A stretch of 31,334 nt of DNA from DASSLY01 sp035689185 (lineage in GTDB: Bacteria > Actinomycetota > Actinomycetes > Actinomycetales > Dermatophilaceae): NCBI GenBank assembly GCA_035689185.1, contig DASSLY010000030.1, positions 1 through 31,334 on the forward strand, in the 5' to 3' direction. Within the stretch, counting starts at the first letter, position 1. Each line of letters opens with the position of its first letter. Of the stretch, positions 15,894-22,127 are shown piece by piece. The notes under the pieces were generated by a model. The model was not told where the DNA came from. It did not search any database and was given only the letters and a program-made list of their open reading frames with translations. The translations under genes were made by a program, and so were the position numbers.

Positions 15894-16877
15894 TCAGTAG
15901 GCCAGCACGCGGTCGACCCCGTCGAGAACCCGGTCCAGGTCGGGCAGGAACTCCTCCTCCAGCCGGCTGGGAGGGTAGGGCAGGTTGTAGCCGCCGACGC
16001 GCAGCACCGGCGCCTGCAGGTGGTAGAAGCAGCGCTCGGTCACCGCCGCGGCGACCTCGGCGCCGAGCCCGAGGAAGGTGGGCGCCTCGTGCACGACGAC
16101 GAGGCGGCCGGTTCGTTCCACGGACGCGCACAGCGTGCCCAGGTCCAGCGGCGCCAGCGTGCGCAGGTCCACCACCTCAACCGAGCGGCCCTCCGCCTGC
16201 GCGGCGGTGGCCGCGTCGAGGGCGACCTTGACCATCGGCCCGTATGCCGCGACCGTCACGTCCGTGCCGGGCCGCAGCACGGCCGCGTCGTGCAGCCCGA
16301 GCGGGGCCGGACCGGCAGGGTCGAACTCGGCCTTCTCGTGGTAGCGCCGCTTCGGCTCGTAGAAGATCACCGGGTCGTCGGTCTGCACCGACTGCCGGAT
16401 CATCCAGTACGCGTCCTGCGGGGTGGCGCAGGCGACGACCTTCAGGCCCGCGGTGTGGGCGAAGTACGCCTCGTTGGACTCGCTGTGGTGCTCGACCGCG
16501 CCGATGCCGCCGCCCACCGGGATACGGATGACCATGGCCAGCGTCACCTTGCCCAGCGCCCGCGCCCGCATCTTGGCCACCTGGGAGACGATCTGGTCGA
16601 ACGCCGGGTAGACGAACCCGTCGAACTGGATCTCCACCACCGGGCGGTACCCGCGCAACGCCAGCCCGATCGCGGTGCCGACGATCCCGGACTCGGCGAG
16701 CGGGGTGTCGATGACGCGGTCCTCGCCGAAGTCCTTCTGCAGTCCCTCGGTCACCCGGAACACCCCGCCGAGCTTGCCGATGTCCTCCCCCATCAGCACG
16801 ACCAACGGATCGCGTTCCATCTCGGCGCGCAGCCCAGCGTTGATGGCCCGGGCCAGGGTCAGCTTGACGGCGCTCAT
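15894..16877 (-). CDS. bkdA2: Branched-chain alpha-keto acid dehydrogenase E1 beta subunit
   Basis: The 327-residue beta subunit of the thiamine-diphosphate decarboxylase forms an alpha2beta2 E1 with the upstream gene. It has the usual length and motifs: LMGEDIGKLGGVFRVTEGL near the N-terminus, DTPLAESGIVGTAIGLALRG, and EHHSESNEAYFAHTAGLKVV, which contacts the cofactor. The C-terminal transketolase-like domain (DVTVAAYGPMVKVALDAA) is complete. ATG 16877 shares one base with the E1alpha stop (TGATG), so the two subunits are translationally coupled in equal amounts. The enzyme acts on branched-chain 2-keto acids to give isobutyryl-, isovaleryl- and 2-methylbutyryl-CoA, precursors of iso/anteiso fatty acids. 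Assignment to the branched-chain rather than the pyruvate enzyme is by similarity of motifs. Confidence 0.93.
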   Translation of the reverse strand: MSAVKLTLARAINAGLRAEMERDPLVVLMGEDIGKLGGVFRVTEGLQKDFGEDRVIDTPLAESGIVGTAIGLALRGYRPVVEIQFDGFVYPAFDQIVSQVAKMRARALGKVTLAMVIRIPVGGGIGAVEHHSESNEAYFAHTAGLKVVACATPQDAYWMIRQSVQTDDPVIFYEPKRRYHEKAEFDPAGPAPLGLHDAAVLRPGTDVTVAAYGPMVKVALDAATAAQAEGRSVEVVDLRTLAPLDLGTLCASVERTGRLVVVHEAPTFLGLGAEVAAAVTERCFYHLQAPVLRVGGYNLPYPPSRLEEEFLPDLDRVLDGVDRVLAY

Positions 16878-18274
16878 CAGCCGGCCTCCTCGAAACCGGC
16901 GAGGTATGCCGCGAGCTGATCGCGTTCGGCGTCGATGACCGGGTGGCGCTCGGCGTAGACGTGGTCGAACATCGACAGCGGCTGCGGGTTCGGCATCGAC
17001 AGGCAGCCGGCGCGGATCCGCGCCGCCAGCTCGTCCGCCTCGCGGTCCACCTCGTCGTAGAAGTCGCGGTCCGCCATCCCGGCGTGGGACAGGTAGGCCT
17101 TGAGCCGCAGGATCGGGTCGCGCAGCTTCCATACCTCGACCTCGGCCGAGACCCGGTACTTGGTCGGGTCGTCGGAGGTGGTGTGCGCGCCCATCCGGTA
17201 GGTGTAGGCCTCGATCATCGTCGGCCCCTGACCGGACCGGGCGAAGTCCAGCGCGGCGGTGGTCACGGCATACACGGCAAGTACGTCGTTGCCGTCCACG
17301 CGCACGCCGGGGAAGCCGAAGCCGCGGGCGCGCTGGTAGAGCGGGATCCGGGTCTGCTTCTCGTTCGGTTCGGAGATGGCCCACTGGTTGTTCTGGCAGA
17401 AGAACACCACCGGCGCGTTGGCGACCGCGGCGAACACGAATGCCTCGTTGACATCACCCTGGGCGGTGGCCCCGTCGCCGAAGTAGGCGATGACCGCGGC
17501 GTCGCGCTCCGGCTGACCGGTGCCGACCGCGCCATCGCGCTGCACCCCCATCGCGTAGCCGACCGCGTGCAGCGTCTGGGCCCCGATGACGATGGTGTAC
17601 AGGTGGAAGTTGTTCTCGTTGGGGTCCCAGCCGCCGTTGTTCACCCCGCGGAACAGGCCGAGCAGGTTGAGCGGGTTGACCCCCCGGCACCAGGCGACGC
17701 CATGCTCGCGATAGGTCGGGAACGCATAGTCCTGCTCCCGCAGCGCGCGACCGGACCCGACCTGGGCGGCCTCCTGGCCGAGCAGGCTGGCCCAGATACC
17801 CAGCTCGCCCTGGCGTTGCAAGGCGGTCGCCTCGGCGTCTACCCGGCGGATCAGCACGTGGTCTCGGTAGAAGCCGCGCAGCGCCTCGGCATCCAGGTGC
17901 TCGACATACCGCGAGTAGTCGGGATGCTCGACTCGCTCGCCCTCGGGGGTGAGCAGCTGGATCAGCTCCGGCCCGCCGTCCTGCAGGGTCTCCGGCGCCG
18001 GAGCGACCAGGGCCGCCATGGCCGCGCTGTCGCCGCCGGGACCGCTGTCCGTGCTTAGCGCGCTGGGACCGCTGTCCGTGCTCGGCCCGCTGGGACCGCT
18101 GTCCGTGCTGGGCCCGCTGGGACCGCTGTCCGTGCTGCGCCCGCTGCCCCCGCCGGCCGCGCTGGGCCCGCTGCCCCCGTCGGGACCGCTGTCAACGCTG
18201 GGACCCGCAGGCCCGTCGACGGCTTCCTCGGGCATCGTGACCGGCGCGGCCGCGGCGAGGTCGCTGTCGCTCAC
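16877..18274 (-). CDS. bkdA1: Branched-chain alpha-keto acid dehydrogenase E1 alpha subunit with repeat-expanded N-terminus
   Basis: The 465-residue alpha subunit carries the thiamine-diphosphate motif GDGATAQGDVNEAF...CQNNQWAIS and the phosphorylation-loop-like region YRMGAHTTSDDPTKYR. Family members are about 370-410 residues. The excess is a Ser/Gly/Pro/Asp/Thr-rich N-terminus (about residues 18-85) encoded by a 27-bp tandem repeat, with STDSGPSGP-type nonapeptides. The conserved fold begins at about LLTPEGERVEHPDYSRYV. GTG 18274 is chosen because AGGGAGG lies about 9 nt upstream; another in-frame start after the repeats is possible. It is the first gene of the E1alpha-E1beta-E2 operon. 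Confidence 0.9.
   Translation of the reverse strand: MSDSDLAAAAPVTMPEEAVDGPAGPSVDSGPDGGSGPSAAGGGSGRSTDSGPSGPSTDSGPSGPSTDSGPSALSTDSGPGGDSAAMAALVAPAPETLQDGGPELIQLLTPEGERVEHPDYSRYVEHLDAEALRGFYRDHVLIRRVDAEATALQRQGELGIWASLLGQEAAQVGSGRALREQDYAFPTYREHGVAWCRGVNPLNLLGLFRGVNNGGWDPNENNFHLYTIVIGAQTLHAVGYAMGVQRDGAVGTGQPERDAAVIAYFGDGATAQGDVNEAFVFAAVANAPVVFFCQNNQWAISEPNEKQTRIPLYQRARGFGFPGVRVDGNDVLAVYAVTTAALDFARSGQGPTMIEAYTYRMGAHTTSDDPTKYRVSAEVEVWKLRDPILRLKAYLSHAGMADRDFYDEVDREADELAARIRAGCLSMPNPQPLSMFDHVYAERHPVIDAERDQLAAYLAGFEEAG
18038..18199. repeat. 27-bp tandem repeat in the 5' part of the E1alpha gene
   Basis: Four nearly identical 27-bp units start at 18038, 18065, 18092 and 18119, beginning GGGACCGCTGTCCGTGCT. 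Two diverged units follow (18146, 18173). The period is a multiple of three, so copy-number change would keep the frame. On the minus strand they encode Ser-Gly-Pro-Ser-Thr-Asp repeats. Confidence 0.88.
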
Positions 18275-18402
18275 TGGACCGACCTCCCTCCTCGCGCGCG
18301 CCGACTCGGTGCCTGAGCACGCGCTCGTCGAGTCCGGGAACGGCACCCGGGGACGACGCCGGGGAAGTCGCGTCCACGGTCACGAGTGCCCGCCTCGGCC
18401 AG

Positions 18403-18420
18403 GGCCTGCGTCAGCAGGCC
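18403..18420. promoter_or_regulatory. Inverted repeat in the leader/upstream region of the bkd operon
   Basis: GGCCTGC-GTCA-GCAGGCC forms a perfect 7-bp stem with a 4-nt loop, 129 nt upstream of the E1alpha start. On the minus strand TACTGT near 18434 could be the -10, which would put the repeat just after the transcript start. It may be an operator or an RNA hairpin. The rest of 18275-18532 holds only a short CGGAGCCC direct repeat (18462-18503) and no gene. Confidence 0.35.
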
Positions 18421-18532
18421 TGGCAATGCCACAGTATCTTCAGGCTGGCCGTGGCGACCATCCGAGCCCGTCGGAGCCCCTCGGAGCCCATGGGAGCCCC
18501 TTGGCCCCCGGCCTGGGCGGGACGCGGTCCGG

Positions 18533-19189
18533 TTAGGCCTTGGTAACGGTGGTGCTGCCGGAGGCGGCGGAGTACGCCCAGATCGGCACGCCGGAGACGC
18601 GCGCGGGACGGCACCAGCGGTACCACCCGGTCACCCGGTCGCTGTCGCGTGCGACGTTGCGGCACCAGCGGCGGCAGACGCCGGGGACGTCACCCGTCTT
18701 GTCGAGCTTGGCCCGGCAGAACCGGAGGCACCCCACGGTGATCCCACCGTCGGGGGTCGCATCACGGCAGTCCGACCGCACGCCTGGGCCAGGTCCCGGG
18801 CCGGGCCCCGGCGGGGGCGGGGGTGGCGGCGACGGCGGCGTGGGGGGTTCGACACGCGGCCTTGGCGCCGACCCGCCCGGTCTGGCCGGCGGCCGCTTGG
18901 CCGTGGGCCGAGTGGGCGGCCCCAGCGCGACGACCTGCTGCATATCGGCCAGGTGTACCGAGGGGACGCCAGGCGCCGGGGTCCGCGGCGGGGTCGTGAT
19001 CGTCAGCTCCGGAGTGGGGACGGCCATCGGGTTCGCTCCCCGCGGCGAGACCAGGTCACCTGGTTGCAAACCCAGCAAGGTGAGGACCAGGATGGTGACC
19101 AGGCCCAGGCTCATGAAGCCGAACGTGGGCAGCACCGCGGAGGCCCGCAGGGCGCGGTCACGGTCAGGTGAGCGCGCGGGCTGGGGCAT
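18533..19189 (-). CDS. Single-span membrane or secreted protein with proline-rich stalk and Cys-rich C-terminal domain, unknown function
   Basis: I do not recognise this 218-residue protein. A charged N-terminus (RSPDRDRALRAS) precedes one hydrophobic span, TFGFMSLGLVTILVLTLLGL (about 22-41). A Pro/Thr-rich stalk follows with a run of prolines and a Gly-Pro repeat (about 118-135). The last 80 residues hold six cysteines in the order C-X12-C-X3-C-X13-C-X3-C-X16-C, with several Trp and Arg residues (CRRWC, WYRWC). The layout suggests an N-terminal anchor displaying a small disulfide-bonded domain outside the cell. ATG 19189 has GATAGT 7 nt upstream, consistent with a leaderless mRNA. It lies between the bkd operon and hisC on the same strand, with 101 bp to hisC, and is probably its own unit. 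Composition matches the neighbours. Confidence 0.72.
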   Translation of the reverse strand: MPQPARSPDRDRALRASAVLPTFGFMSLGLVTILVLTLLGLQPGDLVSPRGANPMAVPTPELTITTPPRTPAPGVPSVHLADMQQVVALGPPTRPTAKRPPARPGGSAPRPRVEPPTPPSPPPPPPPGPGPGPGPGVRSDCRDATPDGGITVGCLRFCRAKLDKTGDVPGVCRRWCRNVARDSDRVTGWYRWCRPARVSGVPIWAYSAASGSTTVTKA

Positions 19190-19231
19190 GTCAGCAACTA
19201 TCGCGAAGCAAACGGGTGAAGTCGACGCTCA

Positions 19232-19249
19232 TCGGACAAGATGGTCCGA
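19232..19249. promoter_or_regulatory. Inverted repeat upstream of the Cys-rich protein gene
   Basis: TCGGAC (19232-19237) and GTCCGA (19244-19249) form a perfect 6+6 inverted repeat with a 6-nt centre. It is 43 nt upstream of the ATG at 19189 and downstream of the hisC stop. It could be an operator at or near the -35 position, or a weak hisC terminator. Confidence 0.35.
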
Positions 19250-19290
19250 GATGACTAGCCCGGCGGAGGTCTAGCCGACACTCCGGACAT

Positions 19291-20406
19291 TCACCGCATA
19301 CCGAAAGCGGTGACCACCCGCAGCAGCCGCTCGTTCGCCTCCGGTTCGGCCACCGTGCAGCGCACGCCTTCGCCCGGGAAGGGCCGCACGACCAGGCCGG
19401 CATCCTCGGCCGCGCGCGCGAACCGCGCCGCATCCGCGCCGAGCGGCAGCCAGACGAAGTTCGCCTGGGTGTCGGGCACGCGCAGGCCGAGCGAGCGCAG
19501 CTCGCGCAGCACCCGGTCCCGCTCGTCGACCAGCGCCGACACCCGCTGCGCCAGCTCGTCGTATGCCGCAAGGCTGGCGACCGCCGCGTCCTGGGCCACC
19601 TGGCTCACCCCGAACGGGACCGCGGTCTTGCGCAGCGCCGCCGCCACGGGGGCCTTGGCGACGGCATACCCGACGCGCAGTCCGGCCAGCCCGTAGGCCT
19701 TGCTGAACGTCCGCAGCAGCGCCACGTTGGGCCGGCTGCGATAGAGCGGCATCGCGTCCGGCGCCTGCGGGTCGGTGACGAACTCCAGATAGGCCTCGTC
19801 GATGACGCACAGCACGTCCGGGGCCAGCCGGTCCAGGAAGTCCTCCAGCTCCTCGGCGTGGACCGCGGGCCCGGTCGGGTTGTTCGGCGTGCAGACCAGC
19901 ACCAGCCGGGTCCGGTCCGTCACCGCGTCGGCCATCGCAGCCAGGTCGTGCCGGCCGTCCTCGGTGAGCGGCACCTGCACCGACCGGGCACCGGCGAGGC
20001 CGACCACGATCGGGTATGCCTCGAACGAGCGCCACGCGTAGACGACCTCGTCCCCGGGCTCGCACGTCGCCTGGACGGCCTGGCCCAGCACGCCGACGCT
20101 GCCGGTGCCGGTGGCCAGGTGCTCCCGCGGTACGTCCAGCCGCCGCGCCAGGGCACCGACGAGCTCGGTGGCGGCCGCGTCGGGGTAGCGGTTCATCCGG
20201 GTGGCCGCGTCGCGGACCACCTCCACGATGCTGGGCAGCGGGGGGTACGGGTTCTCGTTGCTGCTGATCTTGTATGCCGTCACCCCGGATGCGGTGGGCG
20301 CCGCGGGCCTGCCGGGCTGGTAGCCGGGGAGGGCGTCCAGCGCTGTGCGCAGCCGGACCCGGGACGGGCCGGCGTCCTGCGGGTGCCGCGGCCCCGAGTC
20401 GGTCAC
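19291..20406 (-). CDS. hisC: Histidinol-phosphate / aromatic aminotransferase (HisC family)
   Basis: The 371-residue class-II PLP aminotransferase has ISSNENPYPPLPSIVEVV at the N-terminus, CTPNNPTGP in the middle, IDEAYLEF, and the PLP-binding Lys236 in LLRTFSKAYGLAGLRVGY. It exchanges amino groups between histidinol phosphate (or aromatic amino acids) and 2-oxoglutarate. No other his genes are present. Stand-alone actinobacterial copies often act as aromatic-amino-acid transaminases (Pat), so hisC is a family name here. The start is GTG 20406 (MTDSGPRH). TAGGGT at 20414-20419 lies 7 nt upstream, which fits a leaderless transcript and excludes the longer frame to 20457. It diverges from the membrane protein gene at 20472. 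Confidence 0.9.
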   Translation of the reverse strand: MTDSGPRHPQDAGPSRVRLRTALDALPGYQPGRPAAPTASGVTAYKISSNENPYPPLPSIVEVVRDAATRMNRYPDAAATELVGALARRLDVPREHLATGTGSVGVLGQAVQATCEPGDEVVYAWRSFEAYPIVVGLAGARSVQVPLTEDGRHDLAAMADAVTDRTRLVLVCTPNNPTGPAVHAEELEDFLDRLAPDVLCVIDEAYLEFVTDPQAPDAMPLYRSRPNVALLRTFSKAYGLAGLRVGYAVAKAPVAAALRKTAVPFGVSQVAQDAAVASLAAYDELAQRVSALVDERDRVLRELRSLGLRVPDTQANFVWLPLGADAARFARAAEDAGLVVRPFPGEGVRCTVAEPEANERLLRVVTAFGMR

Positions 20407-20413
20407 CCGCGAC

Positions 20414-20419
20414 ACCCTA
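20414..20419 (-). promoter_or_regulatory. Candidate leaderless -10 element of hisC
   Basis: TAGGGT on the minus strand ends 7 nt before GTG 20406. It is the same hexamer and spacing as seen before copD-ctaG. Confidence 0.5.
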
Positions 20420-20471
20420 GCCGCGCACGCGGCATACCGGGCTCCGCGCGGGCGCATGGGACGATGGCGCG

Positions 20472-20861
20472 GTGAAGACGTTCGCGATCAAGGTCCTGGT
20501 CAACGGCATCGCGCTGTGGGTGGCCGCGCTGGTGGTGAGCGGGATCCACCTGGGCGAGGACGCCGACCAGCTGAGCACCCGGCTGCTCACCATCCTGCTG
20601 GTCGCGGTCATCTTCGGGCTGGTCAACGCCGTGGTGAAGCCGGTGGCGCACTTCTTCGCCTTCCCGTTCATCATCCTCACCCTGGGCCTGTTCACCTTCG
20701 TGGTCAACGCCTTCATGCTCCAGCTCACCGAGTGGGTCGCCGGCGGGCTGAACCTGGACTTCAGGATCGCCCACTTCTTCTGGGACGCGATCCTCGGCTC
20801 GATCGTGATCAGCTTCGTGAGCATGCTGCTGAACACGCTGCTGCCCAGCAAGGACGACTAA
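20472..20861 (+). CDS. Phage-holin-like family (Phage_holin_4_2 type) small membrane protein
   Basis: This 129-residue protein is nearly all hydrophobic. Four spans are visible: about residues 5-25, 38-60, 64-88 and 104-122. The conserved centre VIFGLVNAVVKPVAHFFAFPFIILTLGLFTFVVNAFML is the hallmark of the family, widespread in bacterial chromosomes and named after holins without clear lytic function. It starts at GTG 20472; GACGAT ends 6 nt upstream, again suggesting a leaderless mRNA. There is no prophage context. It is monocistronic, followed by a long imperfect palindrome. Confidence 0.85.
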   Translation: MKTFAIKVLVNGIALWVAALVVSGIHLGEDADQLSTRLLTILLVAVIFGLVNAVVKPVAHFFAFPFIILTLGLFTFVVNAFMLQLTEWVAGGLNLDFRIAHFFWDAILGSIVISFVSMLLNTLLPSKDD

Positions 20862-20868
20862 CCCGCCT

Positions 20869-20945
20869 CCTCCGACCGGACACCGCTTCGGCCGCGTTTT
20901 CGCCGCTCCGGAGCGGCATTTCGCGGCAGAAGCGGTGTTCGGAGG
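20869..20945. repeat. Long imperfect palindrome (upstream copy), related to the one at 22036-22108
   Basis: The 5' arm (CGACCGGACACCGCTT at 20873-20888, then CGGCCGCG) pairs with the 3' arm ending AAGCGGTGT. The inner stem is GCCGCTCC/GGAGCGGC, with an internal loop of TTTTC against ATTT. Apart from one base, 24 nt of the 5' arm equal the downstream palindrome. It lies between the holin-like gene and the DUF559 gene and could also end transcription of the former. Confidence 0.8.
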
Positions 20946-20999
20946 GGGGGCTGTGCACAACTCGGGAGCGGGTCGAAGCGGACGCGCCAGGCTTGCCGG

Positions 21000-22094
21000 A
21001 TGCAGGACGTTTCCGCGGCGTTGGCCCAGCTGCCTACCGTCTTCACCGCCAAGCAGGCCCGTGACCTGGGCGTCAGTCGGCACGTGCTCGCCCGCGCTGC
21101 TCGTCGACAGCTCATCACACTGCAACGGCGGGGGGTGTATGCCGTCACCCGTCCGGATGCGACGGACCGGGGCTGGCAACAGGTGCGGCGAGGCTACCTG
21201 GAGCGGGCCCGGGTCGCCGTGCTGGCCCATCCGGGCCACGCGGTCAGCCACGAGACCGCGGCGGTCGCGCATGGTCTGCCGGTGCTCTTGCACCCGCAGT
21301 CCCGGGTGCACCTGACTGGGGTGCGAGTGGAGCCGAGGTCGCGACGTCTCGACGGCACGGTCCTGCATCACTGCGACTCCCTCGACAACGAGGTGGTGAA
21401 CCTGGCCGGCTTGACGGCGTTGACGGCCGCGCGCACGGTCGCGGACTGCCTTCGCACGATGTACCCCGCCAAGGCAGTCGCGGTTGCGGACGCAGGGGCC
21501 CGCGCGGGTGTGGCCAGTTTGGAGGAGGTGCGGGCGATCCTTTCGGGGCAGCGCCGGTGGGTCGGGCGCCCGCGGGCCCTGGCGGCCCTCGAGCTGGTCG
21601 ATCCGCGCCGCGAGACCTGGGTGGAGTCCTACTCCTTCGTGGAGCTGCTGCAGCACGGGTTGCCGTTACCGGTTCCGCAGGTAGAGATCTTCGACGCCTG
21701 GGGGCGATTCGTCGCGCGTTCGGACGGGATGTGGATCCTTGAGGCCACGGTGGCCGAGGTGGACGGGGCCGGCAAGTACGGCCTGCCGCTGCGGCTGGAT
21801 GGCCTGCAGGAGGCGGCCGTCGTGAGCCGCGTTCTCGCGGAGAAGGCTCGCGAGGACGACATCCGCGGGCTGGGCCTTGAGGTGGTGCGGTGGAGCAGCA
21901 CGGACATCCGCTACCACCCCGAGCAGGTGGCACTGCGGGCCGCGGCAGCCCGGCGCCGCGGCCGCCTGGAGCGGTTCACCGGGCGGCTCCGGGTGGGCGG
22001 CTGCTGGGTTGACGTGCCGGCGCTCCTGCGCGACCCGACCGGACACCGCTTAGGCCGCGAAATCGGCCCGCAAGGGCCGGATTTCGCGGCCTAA
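21000..22094 (+). CDS. AbiEi-type winged helix plus DUF559/Vsr-like endonuclease-fold protein
   Basis: The 364-residue protein has two parts. Residues 1-60 (FTAKQARDLGVSRHVLARAARRQLITLQRRGVYAV) are the helix-turn-helix typical of AbiEi antitoxin-like proteins. Residues about 200-320 form a Vsr/DUF559 nuclease-like core. WVESYSFVELLQHGLPLPVPQVEIFDAWGRFVARSDGMW supplies Glu209 and Asp242; VAEVDGAGKYG supplies Glu253, Asp255 and Lys259; LAEKAREDDIRGLGLEVVRW is the family's C-terminal helix-strand. Such proteins are numerous in actinomycetes; biochemical function is largely unknown. No AbiEii nucleotidyltransferase toxin is adjacent. The stop codon lies inside a 34-bp-stem palindrome, so the tail from about TGHRLGREIGPQGPDFAA is palindrome-encoded. 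ATG 21000 is preceded by the related palindrome. Whether it is active as a nuclease is unknown. Confidence 0.82.
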   Translation: MQDVSAALAQLPTVFTAKQARDLGVSRHVLARAARRQLITLQRRGVYAVTRPDATDRGWQQVRRGYLERARVAVLAHPGHAVSHETAAVAHGLPVLLHPQSRVHLTGVRVEPRSRRLDGTVLHHCDSLDNEVVNLAGLTALTAARTVADCLRTMYPAKAVAVADAGARAGVASLEEVRAILSGQRRWVGRPRALAALELVDPRRETWVESYSFVELLQHGLPLPVPQVEIFDAWGRFVARSDGMWILEATVAEVDGAGKYGLPLRLDGLQEAAVVSRVLAEKAREDDIRGLGLEVVRWSSTDIRYHPEQVALRAAAARRRGRLERFTGRLRVGGCWVDVPALLRDPTGHRLGREIGPQGPDFAA

Positions 22095-22108
22095 GCGGTG
22101 TCCGGTCG
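22036..22108. repeat. Near-perfect 73-bp palindrome (downstream copy) overlapping the DUF559 stop codon
   Basis: Twenty-eight base pairs match perfectly outwards from 22063 and 22081 (arm starts CGACCGGACACCGCTTAGGC). After a one-base bulge six more pairs follow, closing on the loop GCAA (22070-22073), a GNRA tetraloop if transcribed. The hairpin contains the TAA stop of the upstream gene (22092-22094) and ends 20 nt before the paaN stop. It could end both convergent transcripts. Its arms match the palindrome at 20869-20945. Confidence 0.9.
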
Positions 22109-22127
22109 CAAGAGCGAGGGGGCCGGG

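Noticed and set aside
20472..20861. Prophage remnant suggested by the holin-like protein
   Set aside because: This family is common on actinobacterial chromosomes and no integrase, structural or lysis genes accompany it.
20869..20945. Simple intrinsic terminator of the holin-like gene
   Set aside because: It may terminate, but its close match to the hairpin after the next gene and the lack of a T-tract mean that calling it only a terminator would hide the relation.
21000..22094. A complete AbiE toxin-antitoxin system
   Set aside because: Only the AbiEi-like HTH is present, fused to a DUF559 core; there is no AbiEii nucleotidyltransferase gene next to it.
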